From Myotis daubentonii (Eukaryota; Chordata; Mammalia; Chiroptera; Vespertilionidae): a stretch of DNA of 64,000 nucleotides. Below the pieces are notes generated by a model. The model saw nothing but the letters and a program-made list of their open reading frames with translations, was not told where the DNA came from and ran no database searches. The DNA lies in assembly GCF_963259705.1 (NCBI RefSeq), contig NC_081846.1, positions 53,163,205 through 53,227,204 on the forward strand, written 5' to 3'. A program made the position numbers and the translations under genes. Positions 1 through 10,315 of the stretch are shown one piece after another; positions within the stretch are counted from its first letter, which is position 1, and every line of letters starts with the position of its first letter.

Positions 1-150
1 GAGAGGAAGGGCGAGAGGGAAACATCAATTTGTTGTTCCATTTATTTATGCATTCATTGGCTGCTTCTTGTAGGTGCCCTGACCAGAGATATAACCCACA
101 AACTTGGCATATCAGCACAATGCTCTAACCAACTGAGCTACCAGGTCAAG
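1..150 (-). mobile_element. Ves-type tRNA-derived SINE, cut by the window edge
   Basis: Read on the minus strand this is a tRNA-like head (GTAGCTCAGTTGGTTAGAGC, about 150 down to 125), then a GGTCAGGGCAC-like block, then a pyrimidine-rich tail running off the left edge. The A-box-like GCTCAGTTGG and the CTCTCGCCCTTCCTCTC tail are typical of Ves SINEs of vesper bats. The 3' tail is outside the window, so no target duplication can be seen. It is a non-coding retroposon. The neighbouring Helitron starts directly at its head. Confidence 0.8.
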
Positions 151-901
151 GCTAATACATACCAGCATCTGTAACAACTGGAATGACCGATGACTGCTCG
201 CTATGATACCAACTGTGGCCAGCGAACTGGCCTGATCAGGGTGGGGCTGGCCGGCCAACCTCCTGCGGCCCCTTCCCCTGGCCAGCAATTCCCTGATCAG
301 CCTGCCCAACCACAATAGGCCCACAGCCCCTCACTCAGGCCAGCTCCACATCTGATAGCAGCCTCTACCCCAATAGGGGGTGGGACTGGACCAATAGGGG
401 GTGGGGCTGGACCAATAGGGGGTGGGGCTGGCAGGCCAACTCCCACAGCCCCTCCTCCTGGCCAGCCACACCCCTGATTGACCTGCACCCCAATAGGAGG
501 AGGGCTGGTCAGCCAACCTTCTGCAGCTCCTCCTCCCTGGCCAGCCCCACCCCTGATGGGCCCCCACCACCCTGATTGGCTCACAGCCCAACCACCAGGC
601 TGGGTCCAACCCTAATTGCCCCCCCCCCATCAGAGGCAGGACCGGCTGGCCAGCCACCCATGGCCCCTCCCCTAGGCTGCTGGCCCCTGGTCGACACCCC
701 CCATACTATTCTGGAGTGGGGCCCACCAGCCAATCACCTGCAGATCCTCCCGATCCAGCCCTGATGGGGCCCAGATCAGGACAGGCCAGCTGGCTAACCT
801 CCTGCCATCTCCTCCTCCCACAGGCCCAGCGCTGATCTGCCCCAATTGGGGCCGGGCCGGCTGGACCCCCCCCTGCACAAATTCATGCACTGGGCCTTTA
901 G
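151..901 (+). mobile_element. Non-autonomous Helitron (HeliBat type), copy H1
   Basis: The right end has the Helitron terminal hairpin (TGCACAAATTCATGCA, 874-889) followed by GGGCCTTTAG, a decayed form of the usual GGGCCTCTAG, and then host T. The left end is less certain: the block at 165-200 matches, in inverted orientation, the 5' part of the Helitron at 22319-22728, so the two share a subfamily. The interior is GC-rich (GGCTGGCCAGCC-like words) and has no Rep or helicase coding. It contains three tandem copies of a 21-bp unit at 370-432. Open frames here are compositional. Confidence 0.8.
370..432 (+). repeat. 21-bp minisatellite, three units, inside Helitron H1
   Basis: Three consecutive units beginning CCAATAGGGGGTGGG lie at 370-390, 391-411 and 412-432. 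They differ at one or two positions. The array lies in the GC-rich interior of the Helitron. Confidence 0.9.
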
Positions 902-1192
902 TTTTTTAAGTAGAAAAAGAAGGTACACATGATGGTTTTGGTGAAGAAGGTAAAAGGGGCATTTTGTTACCTTTACCTCCATGTCACCAATATTCTCACA
1001 GGCTACCACTCATCAATCTCCCATTTGAATCTTCTAGGCTTGTTTTTAAAAACAGTCTATTCTTCCTTTCAAACTGAAATGTTAAATCTATAGGAGGAAC
1101 TAGGATTTGAGCAGTGTTCCCTCTTGCCTCCAAGACCATCACAGTAAATCTAAGTCTGACTATTGTATCCTTGAAGTAGTGTTATAAACATA

Positions 1193-1560
1193 CTAGAGGC
1201 CTGGTGCATGAAAATTCATGCACTGGGGGGGGGGGCGGAATCCCTCAGCCCAACCTGCCCCCTCTCACAGTCCAGGAGCCCTCATAGGATGTCCTACTGA
1301 CAGCTTAGGCCTGCTCCCCGCGGGGAGCGGGCCGAAGCCACTGTCTGGCCTCCCTCTGCAGGAGGCGACCAGGCCAATCAGGGGAAGGCACTGCTCCCAT
1401 CACCCTGCTGCTGCTGCCACTGCCTCCATGGCCCTTGCAGCAGCCATGGCTGCCGGCCCTCCTCGGCCCTCGCAGCCACTGGGGCTCTGTCTGGAAGGAC
1501 ATTCGGAGGACATCTGGTCTATCTGGTCTAATTAGCATATTACCCTTTTATTAGTATAGA
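1193..1560 (-). mobile_element. Non-autonomous Helitron, copy H2
   Basis: On the plus strand the element opens with CTAG (1193) preceded by A, followed by the hairpin GTGCATGAAAATTCATGCAC, and closes with TTTTATTAGTATAGA (1560) before host T. In its own orientation this is TC...CTAG between A and T, as expected for Helitrons. The interior shares the CCCTCAGCC / CCTCTCACAGTCCAGGAGCCC block with the copies at 10316 and 61132, so these form one subfamily. It has no coding capacity. Confidence 0.92.
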
Positions 1561-2806
1561 TAACCAAGAAGTTTGTGTGTACCTATTTTAAACTTATTTT
1601 ACAGTTTATAACTGATTTCTATTTAGACTGCAGACACATATAACCTACTTATTATTAAATAAAGTCTTTATATTTTATTGTTCAAGCATTTGTATATTTT
1701 AAAAATATGATCACATGTCCAACGTATTAAGAAAATAAATACCTAATGCAATATGAATCTTGGCATATTTAGGAAGTTATTAAGTATCTAGGAATTGGCT
1801 GCTCTTATAATAACTTCTTGTGATTAAATTTAAACAGCAAGATTTTATATAATTGATTTTATACTCAAGGATGGTCAAATTCTGAATACTCCTTATAAAC
1901 GTACAAAATAAACATATTTTTTCAATAGTAAAAAGGGAGAATTGGATTTTAGAGGAAAAATTAGACACTGGTTGTCAGTTCATTTTAGCCTAGCACTTTC
2001 ATTTCTTATAAAAAATTCAAAATATGCCCATGAATTCAGAAATATCAAATAAAGTTCAAACTGTTTAAACTTAATTTGCATCATATTACATCAGATCAAA
2101 TTTCTAGTTATTTTTTCAATCAACATTTATAATATGTCTGTATTTTAATAAAGATCCAAGAAATAGAATGAAGCTTTGGTTTTAGTATAAATGTATTGCC
2201 TGTATTTATTATAAATATGAGCCTAGCAGACATTTAGCATAGATTTATTTCAGTCAAACCAATGTCACTGTATTGATATTCTTTTTCTAATTGAGAAATA
2301 GAACTGAGATGGCACTTTTTTCACTACATCCTTTGTGATTGACATGTGTGTGTGTTGAAATATATTTGTGCACCAATTCATGGTGTAAATTAGATAATTT
2401 GCCTTCAGATAAAGTCCTTGTTTAGAAGACTTAAAAAATATCCAAGAATGACAAAGTAACACTTGATAATACCCACTTTGAGAATAGAGGCAATAAAAAA
2501 ATTATAGTTTAGAAATATGTATCTGCTTTATTTGTTGTTATGATTAGAGAAGAATGCATTAGATTAATCTTTGAAGCAGAATTGTAGCAAGATATGTGAG
2601 GCATTAAAAGGATCCATCATTTATCTTTTGTTCTCCATCCTTTTAAAAAAGATAAATGCCTCTCCATTATCTTTCATTATCAAAGTTCTGTATACAGCTT
2701 TCAAATTAGACAGGTTAAAATATAAACTAGTCTACATATGACATATCTGAGAATTTACAAATTTACCTCTCTGCAATCCAGATTTTTATGCCACTCCCTA
2801 GATGAC
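1561..2806. other. AT-rich stretch with no recognised gene
   Basis: Mostly A/T-rich DNA with dense stops on both strands and no repeat family I can name. Nothing suggests coding or structured RNA. Confidence 0.5.
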
Positions 2807-3349
2807 TTAATTTTTTATTTTTTTAAATTATTTTTCTTTATTGAGTAAGGTATTATATGTGTCCTTATCCCCCCATTGCACCCCCTAGTGTCTGTGTCCA
2901 TTGGTTATGATTATATGCATGCATACAAGTCCTTTGGTTGATCTCTCCCCCTTTCCCCCACCCTCCGTTGCCTTCCCTCTGAGGTTTGACGATCTGATAG
3001 ATGTTTCTCTGTCTCTGAATCTGGTTTTGTTCATTGGTTTATCTTGGTCATTAAATTCCAAAAATGAGTGAGATCATGTGATATTTATCTTTCTCTGATT
3101 GACTTATTTTGCTTAGCTTAATGCTCTCCAGGTCCATCCATGCTGTTGCAAATGGTAGTTGACCCAGTAGTCCTACTTCTAGGAATATATCCCAAGAAAC
3201 TAGAAACACCAATCAGAAAGGATATATGCACCCCTATGTTCATAGCAGCATAATTCATAATAGTTAAGATTTGGAAACAGCCTAAGTGCCTATCAACAGA
3301 TGAGTGGATTAAAAAACTGTGGTACATCTACACAATGGAATACTATAAT
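2807..3349 (-). mobile_element. LINE-1 insertion, 5'-truncated and 5'-inverted
   Basis: Positions 2830-3157 are the antisense of a bat L1 3' end (GTGTCCATTGGTTAT, ATGAGTGAGATCATGTGATA and GCTCTCCAGGTCCATCCATG words, also present at 19390-19640). From about 3158 to 3348 the L1 sequence runs in the opposite (plus) direction, with the ORF2 C-terminal words GTGGATTAAAAAACTGTGGT and ACACAATGGAATACTAT. The opposed halves are the signature of twin priming during reverse transcription. A likely target duplication is TTAATTTTTTATTTTT (2807) against TTAATTTTTTGTTTTA (3350). A few tens of bases are missing at the inversion junction relative to the copy at 19640-19700. Confidence 0.85.
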
Positions 3350-3590
3350 TTAATTTTTTGTTTTAAAAAATGTTTCTTTCCAGTCCAGTTAGAAAACTGC
3401 AAAATAAATGGTCAGTTTGATTCTTCCTTTATTTAATTAATTTTTCTAACTTGTAATATTGTTTACAATTAATTTTCAATTAAAAGAAAGAAAGAAGGAA
3501 AAAAAGAAGCTTAAATCTACAAAGCATATGAGTGTGGTAGATTATGAAAATGTTATTGTTGAATCTTTAAATGCCAAACTGACTACAAAA
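3350..3590. other. AT-rich stretch, nothing recognised
   Basis: AT-rich DNA with a short purine-rich (GAAA/GGAAA) run at about 3484-3510. No gene or repeat family identified. Confidence 0.4.
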
Positions 3591-3619
3591 AAGACAATCT
3601 GATAATAGGATCACCTCCC

Positions 3620-4055
3620 ACATTTCCAGGGACTAATAATAATATGTGACACTGAATAAAGAAAACCTCCTTTAAGATGGAGTTGGGAGGCCAGAAGGGG
3701 GAGCTCCAATGAAATAACAGACCCCAAATGGAAAAGAAATACTTTTCATTCCCAACAAGAAGTGTCTCTACTTAACATCTCAGCAGGAGGAAGGAAGATT
3801 TTCTCCTTGACCAGCAACAAGCCCATCCAGTGAAAACTGTTGCAACTCTGCCAATGAGAAGCCATCACCAGCCTGGACTCTCTCATTCTTTTCATTGGCT
3901 TTCATTCAAATCGTCACCCCCCCACCCCCAACTTTCTCCTTTTTCTCTACAAAGTAATGTTCCTCTCCTTTCTTTTCTGAACTTACCTATAGTTTTTGCC
4001 AAAGCATGCTTGCCCCAAATTACAATTCTCTGCTGTTCCTGAAGAAAACCTCTCC
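3620..4055 (+). mobile_element. Possible solo LTR of an ancient endogenous retrovirus
   Basis: The layout resembles an old mammalian LTR: AAGATGGAGTTGGGAGGC, then a C-rich pyrimidine block, a CTCTACAAAG stretch where a TATA-like element would sit, and CCTGAAGAAAACCTCTCCGT, which looks like a mutated polyadenylation signal region. No internal retroviral coding is present. The assignment is by layout only, and the family and exact ends are not fixed. A T-run follows at 4067-4091. Confidence 0.3.
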
Positions 4056-4066
4056 GTCCCCTGGCC

Positions 4067-4091
4067 CTTTTTTTTTTTTTTTTTTTTTTTC
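4067..4091 (+). repeat. Poly(T) tract
   Basis: Uninterrupted T-run of about 25 bases. It could be the tail of a minus-strand retroposon, but no recognisable body lies to its right. Confidence 0.9.
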
Positions 4092-6350
4092 CATTGAAAA
4101 TAACCATCTGTTTTTAAGGTCAACAAATAGTTGCACTGTTACCCGTTTCCAACCAGTGTTTGTTGCAAAACTGCGTTCTCTAATGTGCATTTGGAAAGCG
4201 TAGAATTAAAAACAACATCAAAATGGCCTACTTTTTGAAGCCAGAAAAGCACACCCCACAATTGGTTTGTAATTGAGTCTCAGTTTCCTAAAGTTCATCA
4301 AACCAAAGAAAGAAAAGAAGAAACCAGAAACAAGGAGAAAAAACACAGAAACACAGCTATACAGAAAGAAATATATTGAAAAAGAAGCAAGAGAGAAAAT
4401 GAAAGCAAACATTAGTCTTATAAAGATGGAGAGACTGAGCTGCAGAAACTGGTCACATAAATAGTCATGAAATGAAAAGTTTCAGATTTGTATTGAAGAA
4501 GAAAAAAAAAAACTACTTAGAGAAAGGCCAACAGGCCAGACTAAATAATCCTCGACTTACCGTCCAATTCTGAATCCCATATTAGCTGCAGAGATTTTAA
4601 TGTAAATATGCCATTACACTGTCATTACAGTGATCAGGCTTCATGGCTCACAGGTCACATCTCAGCCACTGTTAATTTTGCAGGCAAAAGCTTTTTTTTC
4701 TCTTGAAATGTTAATAACTTTCTATTAGTTAATGTAGCGTGACTAAAATTCAGATTAGATATAATTCATTTTAATATCTGTGACTGGCTATCCTGATCAT
4801 TTAGCAATGGTTTCCAGCTGAATACAAGATGCTAAATTGGACTCATTTGCATAGCCCTGTTAAAGCAATGCCATTCTAGAAATGTAGGCATCTTCAAAAT
4901 TAATTTAAAAGATTTTTTTTTCCCGCCTGGTTTTGCTACTCGGATAAAATCTTTGGTTGACAACTCGTTGAAGTTACTATCCATTTCTCTGCTGGCCCAC
5001 CCATCCCCCAAGAAAAAAAAAAAGAAACCAAAACACTAGACAGGAGTGTTAACTGGTAAATGCAGAAAGCACCCAGGGCTTCAGTACACAGAAAGGCTCA
5101 ATTTAGTAACGCTAATGTTGTTACACAAATCTGAACTGTTGACAAGGTCTGTAACAACCAGGCCTTGGAGAACGTTTTGTTCCATCATCTCAAACCTATT
5201 TTTAAGTCTCTGTGTTATGCAGATTCAATGTATCATTACCTACCAAGTGTATGTAGTCTAGTTTGTTGAACTAGATAAGATCTGCTGCTTTCCAAGGAAG
5301 AAGCCTGCACCAGAGTGGAAAGCGCTATTGTTATTAATCATAAATGGAGTCTGTTCTTCTCTTCCTTTGCATGTTTAACACCCATTCATGCTAATGGAGA
5401 AAACAGATGCGACATGAGACAACCAGATCCCCGTATTAGCAATGCCAGTGTGTAGATGCTCACACAAACAATTCAGGAATTGCCTTTGTGAAAGGATTCA
5501 GGGATTCTTTGTAACTTGATCCAGTTTTGCTAACCTCATCATATTTGATGATTTGTTTTCTTTCCAATTATGATGCAAAACAATTTAAAATATTAATCAC
5601 CTCCTCTTTCTTCACAGGTATCACAAACTTTGTGTAATGAATATGTAAATAAACTATATCGAGGTCAAAATTTTGAGTCAGGAATTCTAAAAGATTATTA
5701 GGAAGTTAAAACCTGGAATAAACAAATTTTTAATGTTTTCTTGATTTTGCTAACTTAAAAAGCAGTATTTGAAATGTTCACTCTCTTTTATGAATTTATT
5801 TAATCATTATCTATTCATTTAGATAAAGATATTTGACTTCAAGAACCCACAGTGTAATCTTTGAAATATAATTTTAGGGACTAAGGGCATAATTAGTTTT
5901 AGTCCCAAGCCAAAAAATAGGTCTCAGATACAGAGAATGTATATAAAGGTTTGTTGTGACTGAAATGATCATCTCTAGGACACTAGAGACAACATATGAG
6001 TTGGAAAACAGTCTCTTTATGGTACTACTCTCCTTCCCCTTTTCTTCTTTCCCTGTTGGTAACTAAGTGGTACAGGTTACATTTCCTTAAAGCTGTCCCC
6101 TTTTCTATTTACCACATGAGGTCAAGTTTTTATAATTTCTGACCGGGACTATTTCTAGTACTCTTACCTGTTTACACTGGCCACCTTAATTCCAATTTAT
6201 CATTAAAACTGGAGTTGCATTTCCACAGTATAACTCTCATTGTTCCTTCTGTTAAAGTCCTTGAGTGACCTCTTCATGATTTTCAGGGTCAGAAGTCTCT
6301 GTATGGTATATGCTTCCGTTGATGAGGGGCCTTGACTGGCTGTCCAGCCC
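4092..6350. other. Unique DNA; candidate conserved non-coding segment at about 4590-5340
   Basis: No repeat family recognised. The part at 4590-5340 has less skewed composition than its surroundings and carries motifs common in developmental enhancers: ATTTGCAT octamer (4847), several TAAT cores and CAGCTG-type E-boxes. That is suggestive only. A segment at 5618-5701 follows a good splice acceptor and is open for 27 codons, but lacks any family resemblance and is not called. Confidence 0.25.
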
Positions 6351-6359
6351 TATACTCTG

Positions 6360-6735
6360 TATTATCTGCATTTGCACCCTGAGCCCCAGCCTAGACTAAT
6401 TATTCCCATTTCCCAGAAGGCACCATACTTTCACTTGTTTCTGTGCATTTGCTTATACCCTTTTCCTTTTCTGAACATGCCTCTTGACCCTTGCCCACAA
6501 ATTCTTACTCATTCTTCAGTACTCAGCTCAAGTGTTATCTTCCCCTCCCATGTCTTCAGAAAGAGTTAATCACATGGCCCTCTGTGCACCATGGCACTAG
6601 CTCATATCTTGAATGTACCAATGTGAGATTTTATATATATTTACATATAAATATAGTGAGTGTCTGTAGAGTAGAAGTAGATATTGGCATAGAATAGACC
6701 CTTTATAAATATTCTTGAATTAATAAATGATTAGT
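6360..6735 (+). mobile_element. LINE-2 3' fragment
   Basis: The order of words follows the 3' end of mammalian L2: CCCAGAAGGCACCATAC, a pyrimidine-rich CATGCCTCTTGACCC section, ACTCATTCTTCAGTACTCAGC, TCAAGTGTTATCTTCCCC, and a tail ending ATTCTTGAATTAATAAATGA. Divergence is high, as expected for an element active early in mammalian evolution. It contributes no coding sequence. Confidence 0.6.
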
Positions 6736-7107
6736 AAATGTGCCTTTCTATCAGCAAACATCTAGCTTTTATAAAATCAATTCTAGGTCCATTCTGTATC
6801 CCTGAAATTTTATTTTCACCAAAAGCATTCTGCCTGGTATTTGAGGATAAAATCTCCCAGGATCCTAAGCAAAAATTGCACTTTGAAAAGATGACATTTC
6901 AGACTGGTTCTGAGATTCTTTAGTTGCTTGTAGCTTTTCCTAAAAATTACCTGAAATTCCAGTTTCTTTGCTTTTCCTTTTTCAAGAAATGTTAAAATTT
7001 CATATGTATTTAGAGGCTGTTTCCCTGAATAATGACATTGGATATTTATTTCCATTTAAAATGAAGATACTTGATAGTTAGCCTGAAATAGGTGTTCCTT
7101 AAATATA

Positions 7108-7233
7108 CAGGGTGTTCAAAAATGTATAAACACTTTAACAGCTGATAGCTCAATTTTGAAAATGAAAAGTATTTGAATAAACACTGCCTTTATCGTTATA
7201 CAAAGTTTGTATATACATTTTCTTGGGAAACCC
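7108..7233 (+). mobile_element. Mariner-type miniature inverted-repeat element, copy 1
   Basis: About 126 bp starting CAGGGTGTTCAAAAATGTAT and ending ATACATTTTCTTGGGAAACCC, imperfect inverted ends consistent with a mariner terminal repeat, flanked by TA on both sides. The interior (GATAGCTCAATTTTGAAAAT) is shared with the copy at 54507-54630. There is no transposase, so it depended on one encoded elsewhere. Confidence 0.75.
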
Positions 7234-7235
7234 TA

Positions 7236-8640
7236 AATTTATAAAGGCGTGGGAGAATAAACTTAGCTAGGTTTCAAAACCTATTCTCTGGTAGATTTCT
7301 TTATTTAACAATGGGGGTAAAAGGGAACATCTGTAAAACTTTCAACAGTAAAGATACATTTTTTTAAAAAAAATAATGTAATGTAAAAAATAAATAAATA
7401 AAAGTTATTTTAAGATACAAAAGAGATTGGACCAGATTTTAGAACTTCAAAACCCACCAAAGTCTTTCAGTTGAGTTTCCCTCATAGAATATTCATCATT
7501 CATTCCCATTCACTCTTCTCCAAGTTCAGAGAGATACAAATCTCTTCCTTCCTTTATTTCAGAATTTCCTACCTGGAATATACAAATACAGTCATTAAAT
7601 ATGTTGAACTAACATAAAGCATGTAAAAAGATGAGATATTAACCTTAACCTAAAAAGGAAACCACAAATTAATAAAGCAGTCCCATTAAAAAAAGAACCT
7701 GCAGTTATAGCTTCCTGTTCCATAAATGCAGTGACTCCATATTTAGACCCCCAGCATGGATTAAACTGGGCGGGGAGGGGGGGTGATGTTTAAATGGTGA
7801 TTGACTAATTTAATGAGGTGAATGTCTTCTAATTTCAGGGAAAGAAATAATAGTCAGATAAAATCATCTGGTTACTTCAGTATAGTTATCTTATTACTTC
7901 ACTTGATTATCTTTTACTTTTCTTCTAGATTTTTCTTGACCTACATATTAAAGCATGACTATATCCATCAGCATTTCTATTACTATATTTTTTCACTTGT
8001 CACTATTTCATTGTCTGTGTTATTAAGAAGGCCATTATTTTGTATCTTCTGCAAATTTCATTTGTGTACTTTCAATCTTTTGACCACTTTTCTTCATTCC
8101 AAGATAATAGCATCTCTAAGCATTTGAACAATTAAATGAGATAATAATAACAGCAGTGTCAGGATCACAAGAAATAAACAATGGTTTCAAAATGCTCCTG
8201 CAATCTTTATTGGAGCAAACAGGTATCAGAATGGATGGTGACAGGATTAAACACACAATTAATTAGTGGTTATCTGGAAAGTGGTTGAAAGGGAATGAAT
8301 ATTGTGAAGGTAGTGGGGGTGGGGAAATGCACTAAAATCAGTGAACTCTTATGAACTTACATAAGAGTAAAATTGAGTTAACTCCAAAGAAGAAATCAGT
8401 GTGAAGGACAGAGCCATTGGAAAAAGCTTTAAGGAATAAATTAAATGTTACTTGGTCTTCAAAGGTGGACAGGAAAAGAAAATATTCAAGAATGTGGAAC
8501 AATATAAGCAAAGGGTAGCATTGGAATTAGCAATTAAGTTCAGAGAAGCTTCAGGTCTGATGTTAGATAGGATGAAATAAGAATGGTTTATAATAATATA
8601 AGCAGAGATATCTGGACTCAAAGTAACGACAGTAGTAAGC
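7236..8640. other. Unique AT-rich DNA, no gene recognised
   Basis: The longest open frame (7822-8127 plus) is rich in F, L, I and Y encoded by AT-rich DNA and resembles no family. It has no supporting splice or start context, so it is treated as chance. Confidence 0.45.
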
Positions 8641-8648
8641 CTCTAGAG

Positions 8649-8838
8649 CAGTGGTTCTCAGCCTTCCTAATGCCGCGACCCTTTAATACAGTTCCTCATG
8701 TTGTGGTGACCCCGAACCATAAAAGTATTTTCGTTGCTACTTCATAACTAATTTTGCTACTGTTATGAATCGGAATGTAAATATCTGACAGGCAGGATGT
8801 GTTTTCATTGTTCGCGACCCACAGGTTGAGAACCGCTG
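8649..8838 (+). mobile_element. SPIN-type (hAT) miniature element
   Basis: 190 bp with terminal inverted repeats: left CAGTGGTTCTCAGCCTT, right AGGTTGAGAACCGCTG. It is flanked by a perfect 8-bp duplication CTCTAGAG at 8641-8648 and 8839-8846, the size and TA-centred form expected of Buster/SPIN hAT elements. Subterminal words (AATGCCGCGACC, TTGTGGTGACCCC, TTCGCGACCCACAGG) match SPIN ends. There is no transposase; it is an internally deleted derivative. SPIN elements are known to have entered several tetrapod lineages, vesper bats included, by horizontal transfer. Confidence 0.9.
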
Positions 8839-8865
8839 CTCTAGAGCCTGTGAGGAAGCCACCTC

Positions 8866-9180
8866 CATATAAAGTGAAGGCTGTATTTGTTATCTGTTGC
8901 CCTGTGACAAAACCCCCACATTGGGCTGCTGAGAAGGCATCCATTTATTATCTTACATTGTTTTATAATTTCTTAAGGGAGCATTTTAGCTTGAGTTTCT
9001 CTCCCAAGTCAAGCTGTCAGTTAAGGCTGTATGCTTACATAAGATTAAAATTAAGAACCACTTCTAAGTTTGGTCATGTAGCTGTTGGTAGGCTTTAGTT
9101 TTTCACCGTCTGTTATCTGGGAGCCTTCATTCTTTGCCAGTAGGGCTTCTAAAAAGGCTGCCTCAAAGTTCTCCTACACC
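8866..9180 (-). mobile_element. Possible ancient L1 3' UTR relict
   Basis: TTGTTATCTGTTGCCCTGTGACAAAAC followed by TTATTATCTTACA-like words resembles the antisense 3' untranslated region of old mammalian L1M subfamilies. Divergence is high and the family assignment is tentative. Confidence 0.35.
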
Positions 9181-9394
9181 ATAGAAGACACAATGACTTA
9201 ATTATAGTAAATTTGGTGAAATTAAAACATCAGAGACTAAAAGAAGACTTTAAGGTTTTGAACTTGGAAAATTTGAAGACTAATATTGCTACCAATTGAT
9301 TGAGTAGTACAGAAATGGTAATTTTTATGTTAAGGTAACTTGAGTTGTAGACCTGTTGAGTGTGAGGTGGCAGTTATCTATCCAAGTGAAGATA

Positions 9395-9452
9395 CCCTCA
9401 ACCTTGTAGTGCCCAGGACCCTGTTCAAACCACTGAGCTACAACAGCCAGGG
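9395..9452 (-). mobile_element. SINE head fragment, heavily decayed
   Basis: AACCACTGAGCTACAACAGCCAGGG is the reverse complement of the CCCTGGC...GGCTCAGTGG tRNA-like head of a Ves-type SINE. The remainder is not recognisable. Confidence 0.5.
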
Positions 9453-9629
9453 TTCCAACTTTTTGAATTTGGAAAGTTTAAACATCAAGAGTAAACTTGA
9501 GGTTTACTATTTATGGTATTTTCTTATTTTTCATTTGGCTGTCTTTTTTTGTGATTGATCTGTTGTATAAATACATGCATATTTAAATATGTATGTATAT
9601 ATATAAATGGAATATATTTTATATACTTA

Positions 9630-10315
9630 CTAGAGGCCCAGTGCACAAAATTCATGCACTGTGTGGTCCCTAGGCATGTCCTGCGATCAGGGCTGATCAG
9701 AGCCAGGCCAACTGGGGCCAGGCCAATTGGGGACTGCCAGTCAGGGTGAGGTACATGGGTGAGGGACCATGGGAGGTTGGCTGCCAGCCCCAGGAGGGAG
9801 CTTGCCCTCAGCCTCCCTGGGAAAGTGGCCTCATCCGTCACCACCCACCCCCAGTTCCCCGTCCCAGCCTGGGGCCCAAAGGCCCTGGTGGGGTTGGGAG
9901 TAGAAGCAATGGTCACTGGGCCGGGTGTGGGAGGAATGGATGCCAGATGCTGATGCTGCCATTGGCACACTGCCATGGCACAGTTCCCCGCCTACCCCCT
10001 CCTCTTTCCTTGCCACTGTGCCGCCACCATGGCAGGCAGGCTGATCAGGGCCTGCTGGCTAGGGGTAGGGACAGGATGTGGGAAGTTGGCTGCCACCCCG
10101 AGGAGGGAGCTGGCCCTCGGCCCCTCTGGGAAAGGGGCTGCGTCCGCCACCACCCACCTCTGGTTCCCCATCCCAGCCCTGGGCCTGCTGGCAGGGGGAG
10201 GGACCACAGGAGATTGGCCAGCCAGGAGAGGTTGGCTGTGGGAGCACACTGACCAACAGGGGACAGCTCCTGAGTTGAGTGTTGTTCTGGTTGCTTAGGC
10301 TTTTATATATATAGA
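9630..10315 (-). mobile_element. Non-autonomous Helitron, copy H3
   Basis: The plus strand begins A|CTAGAGGCCCAGTGCACAAA with a partner arm TTCATGCACT, and ends GGCTTTTATATATATAGA (10315), which is TC...CTAG on the minus strand. The interior is GC-rich and holds a direct duplication: the block with GAGGTTGGCTGCCAGCCCCA at 9772 recurs from 10082 as GAAGTTGGCTGCCACCCCGA, each followed by a GCCCTC(A/G)GCC(T/C)C and CACCACCCACC stretch. Open frames at 9746-10252 are by-products of this composition. The right end abuts copy H4 with no intervening base. Confidence 0.9.

Noticed and set aside
151..901. CpG-island promoter
   Set aside because: GC-rich but with few CpG and bounded by Helitron features, so composition comes from the transposon.
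5618..5701. Exon-like segment after a TTCTTCACAG acceptor, 27 codons then stop
   Set aside because: No recognised motif and no second exon; segments of this length are open by chance.
9746..10252. 168-codon open frame, G/P-rich
   Set aside because: It lies wholly within Helitron H3, follows its internal duplication, and has overlapping open frames on both strands, as expected of stop-poor GC-rich DNA.
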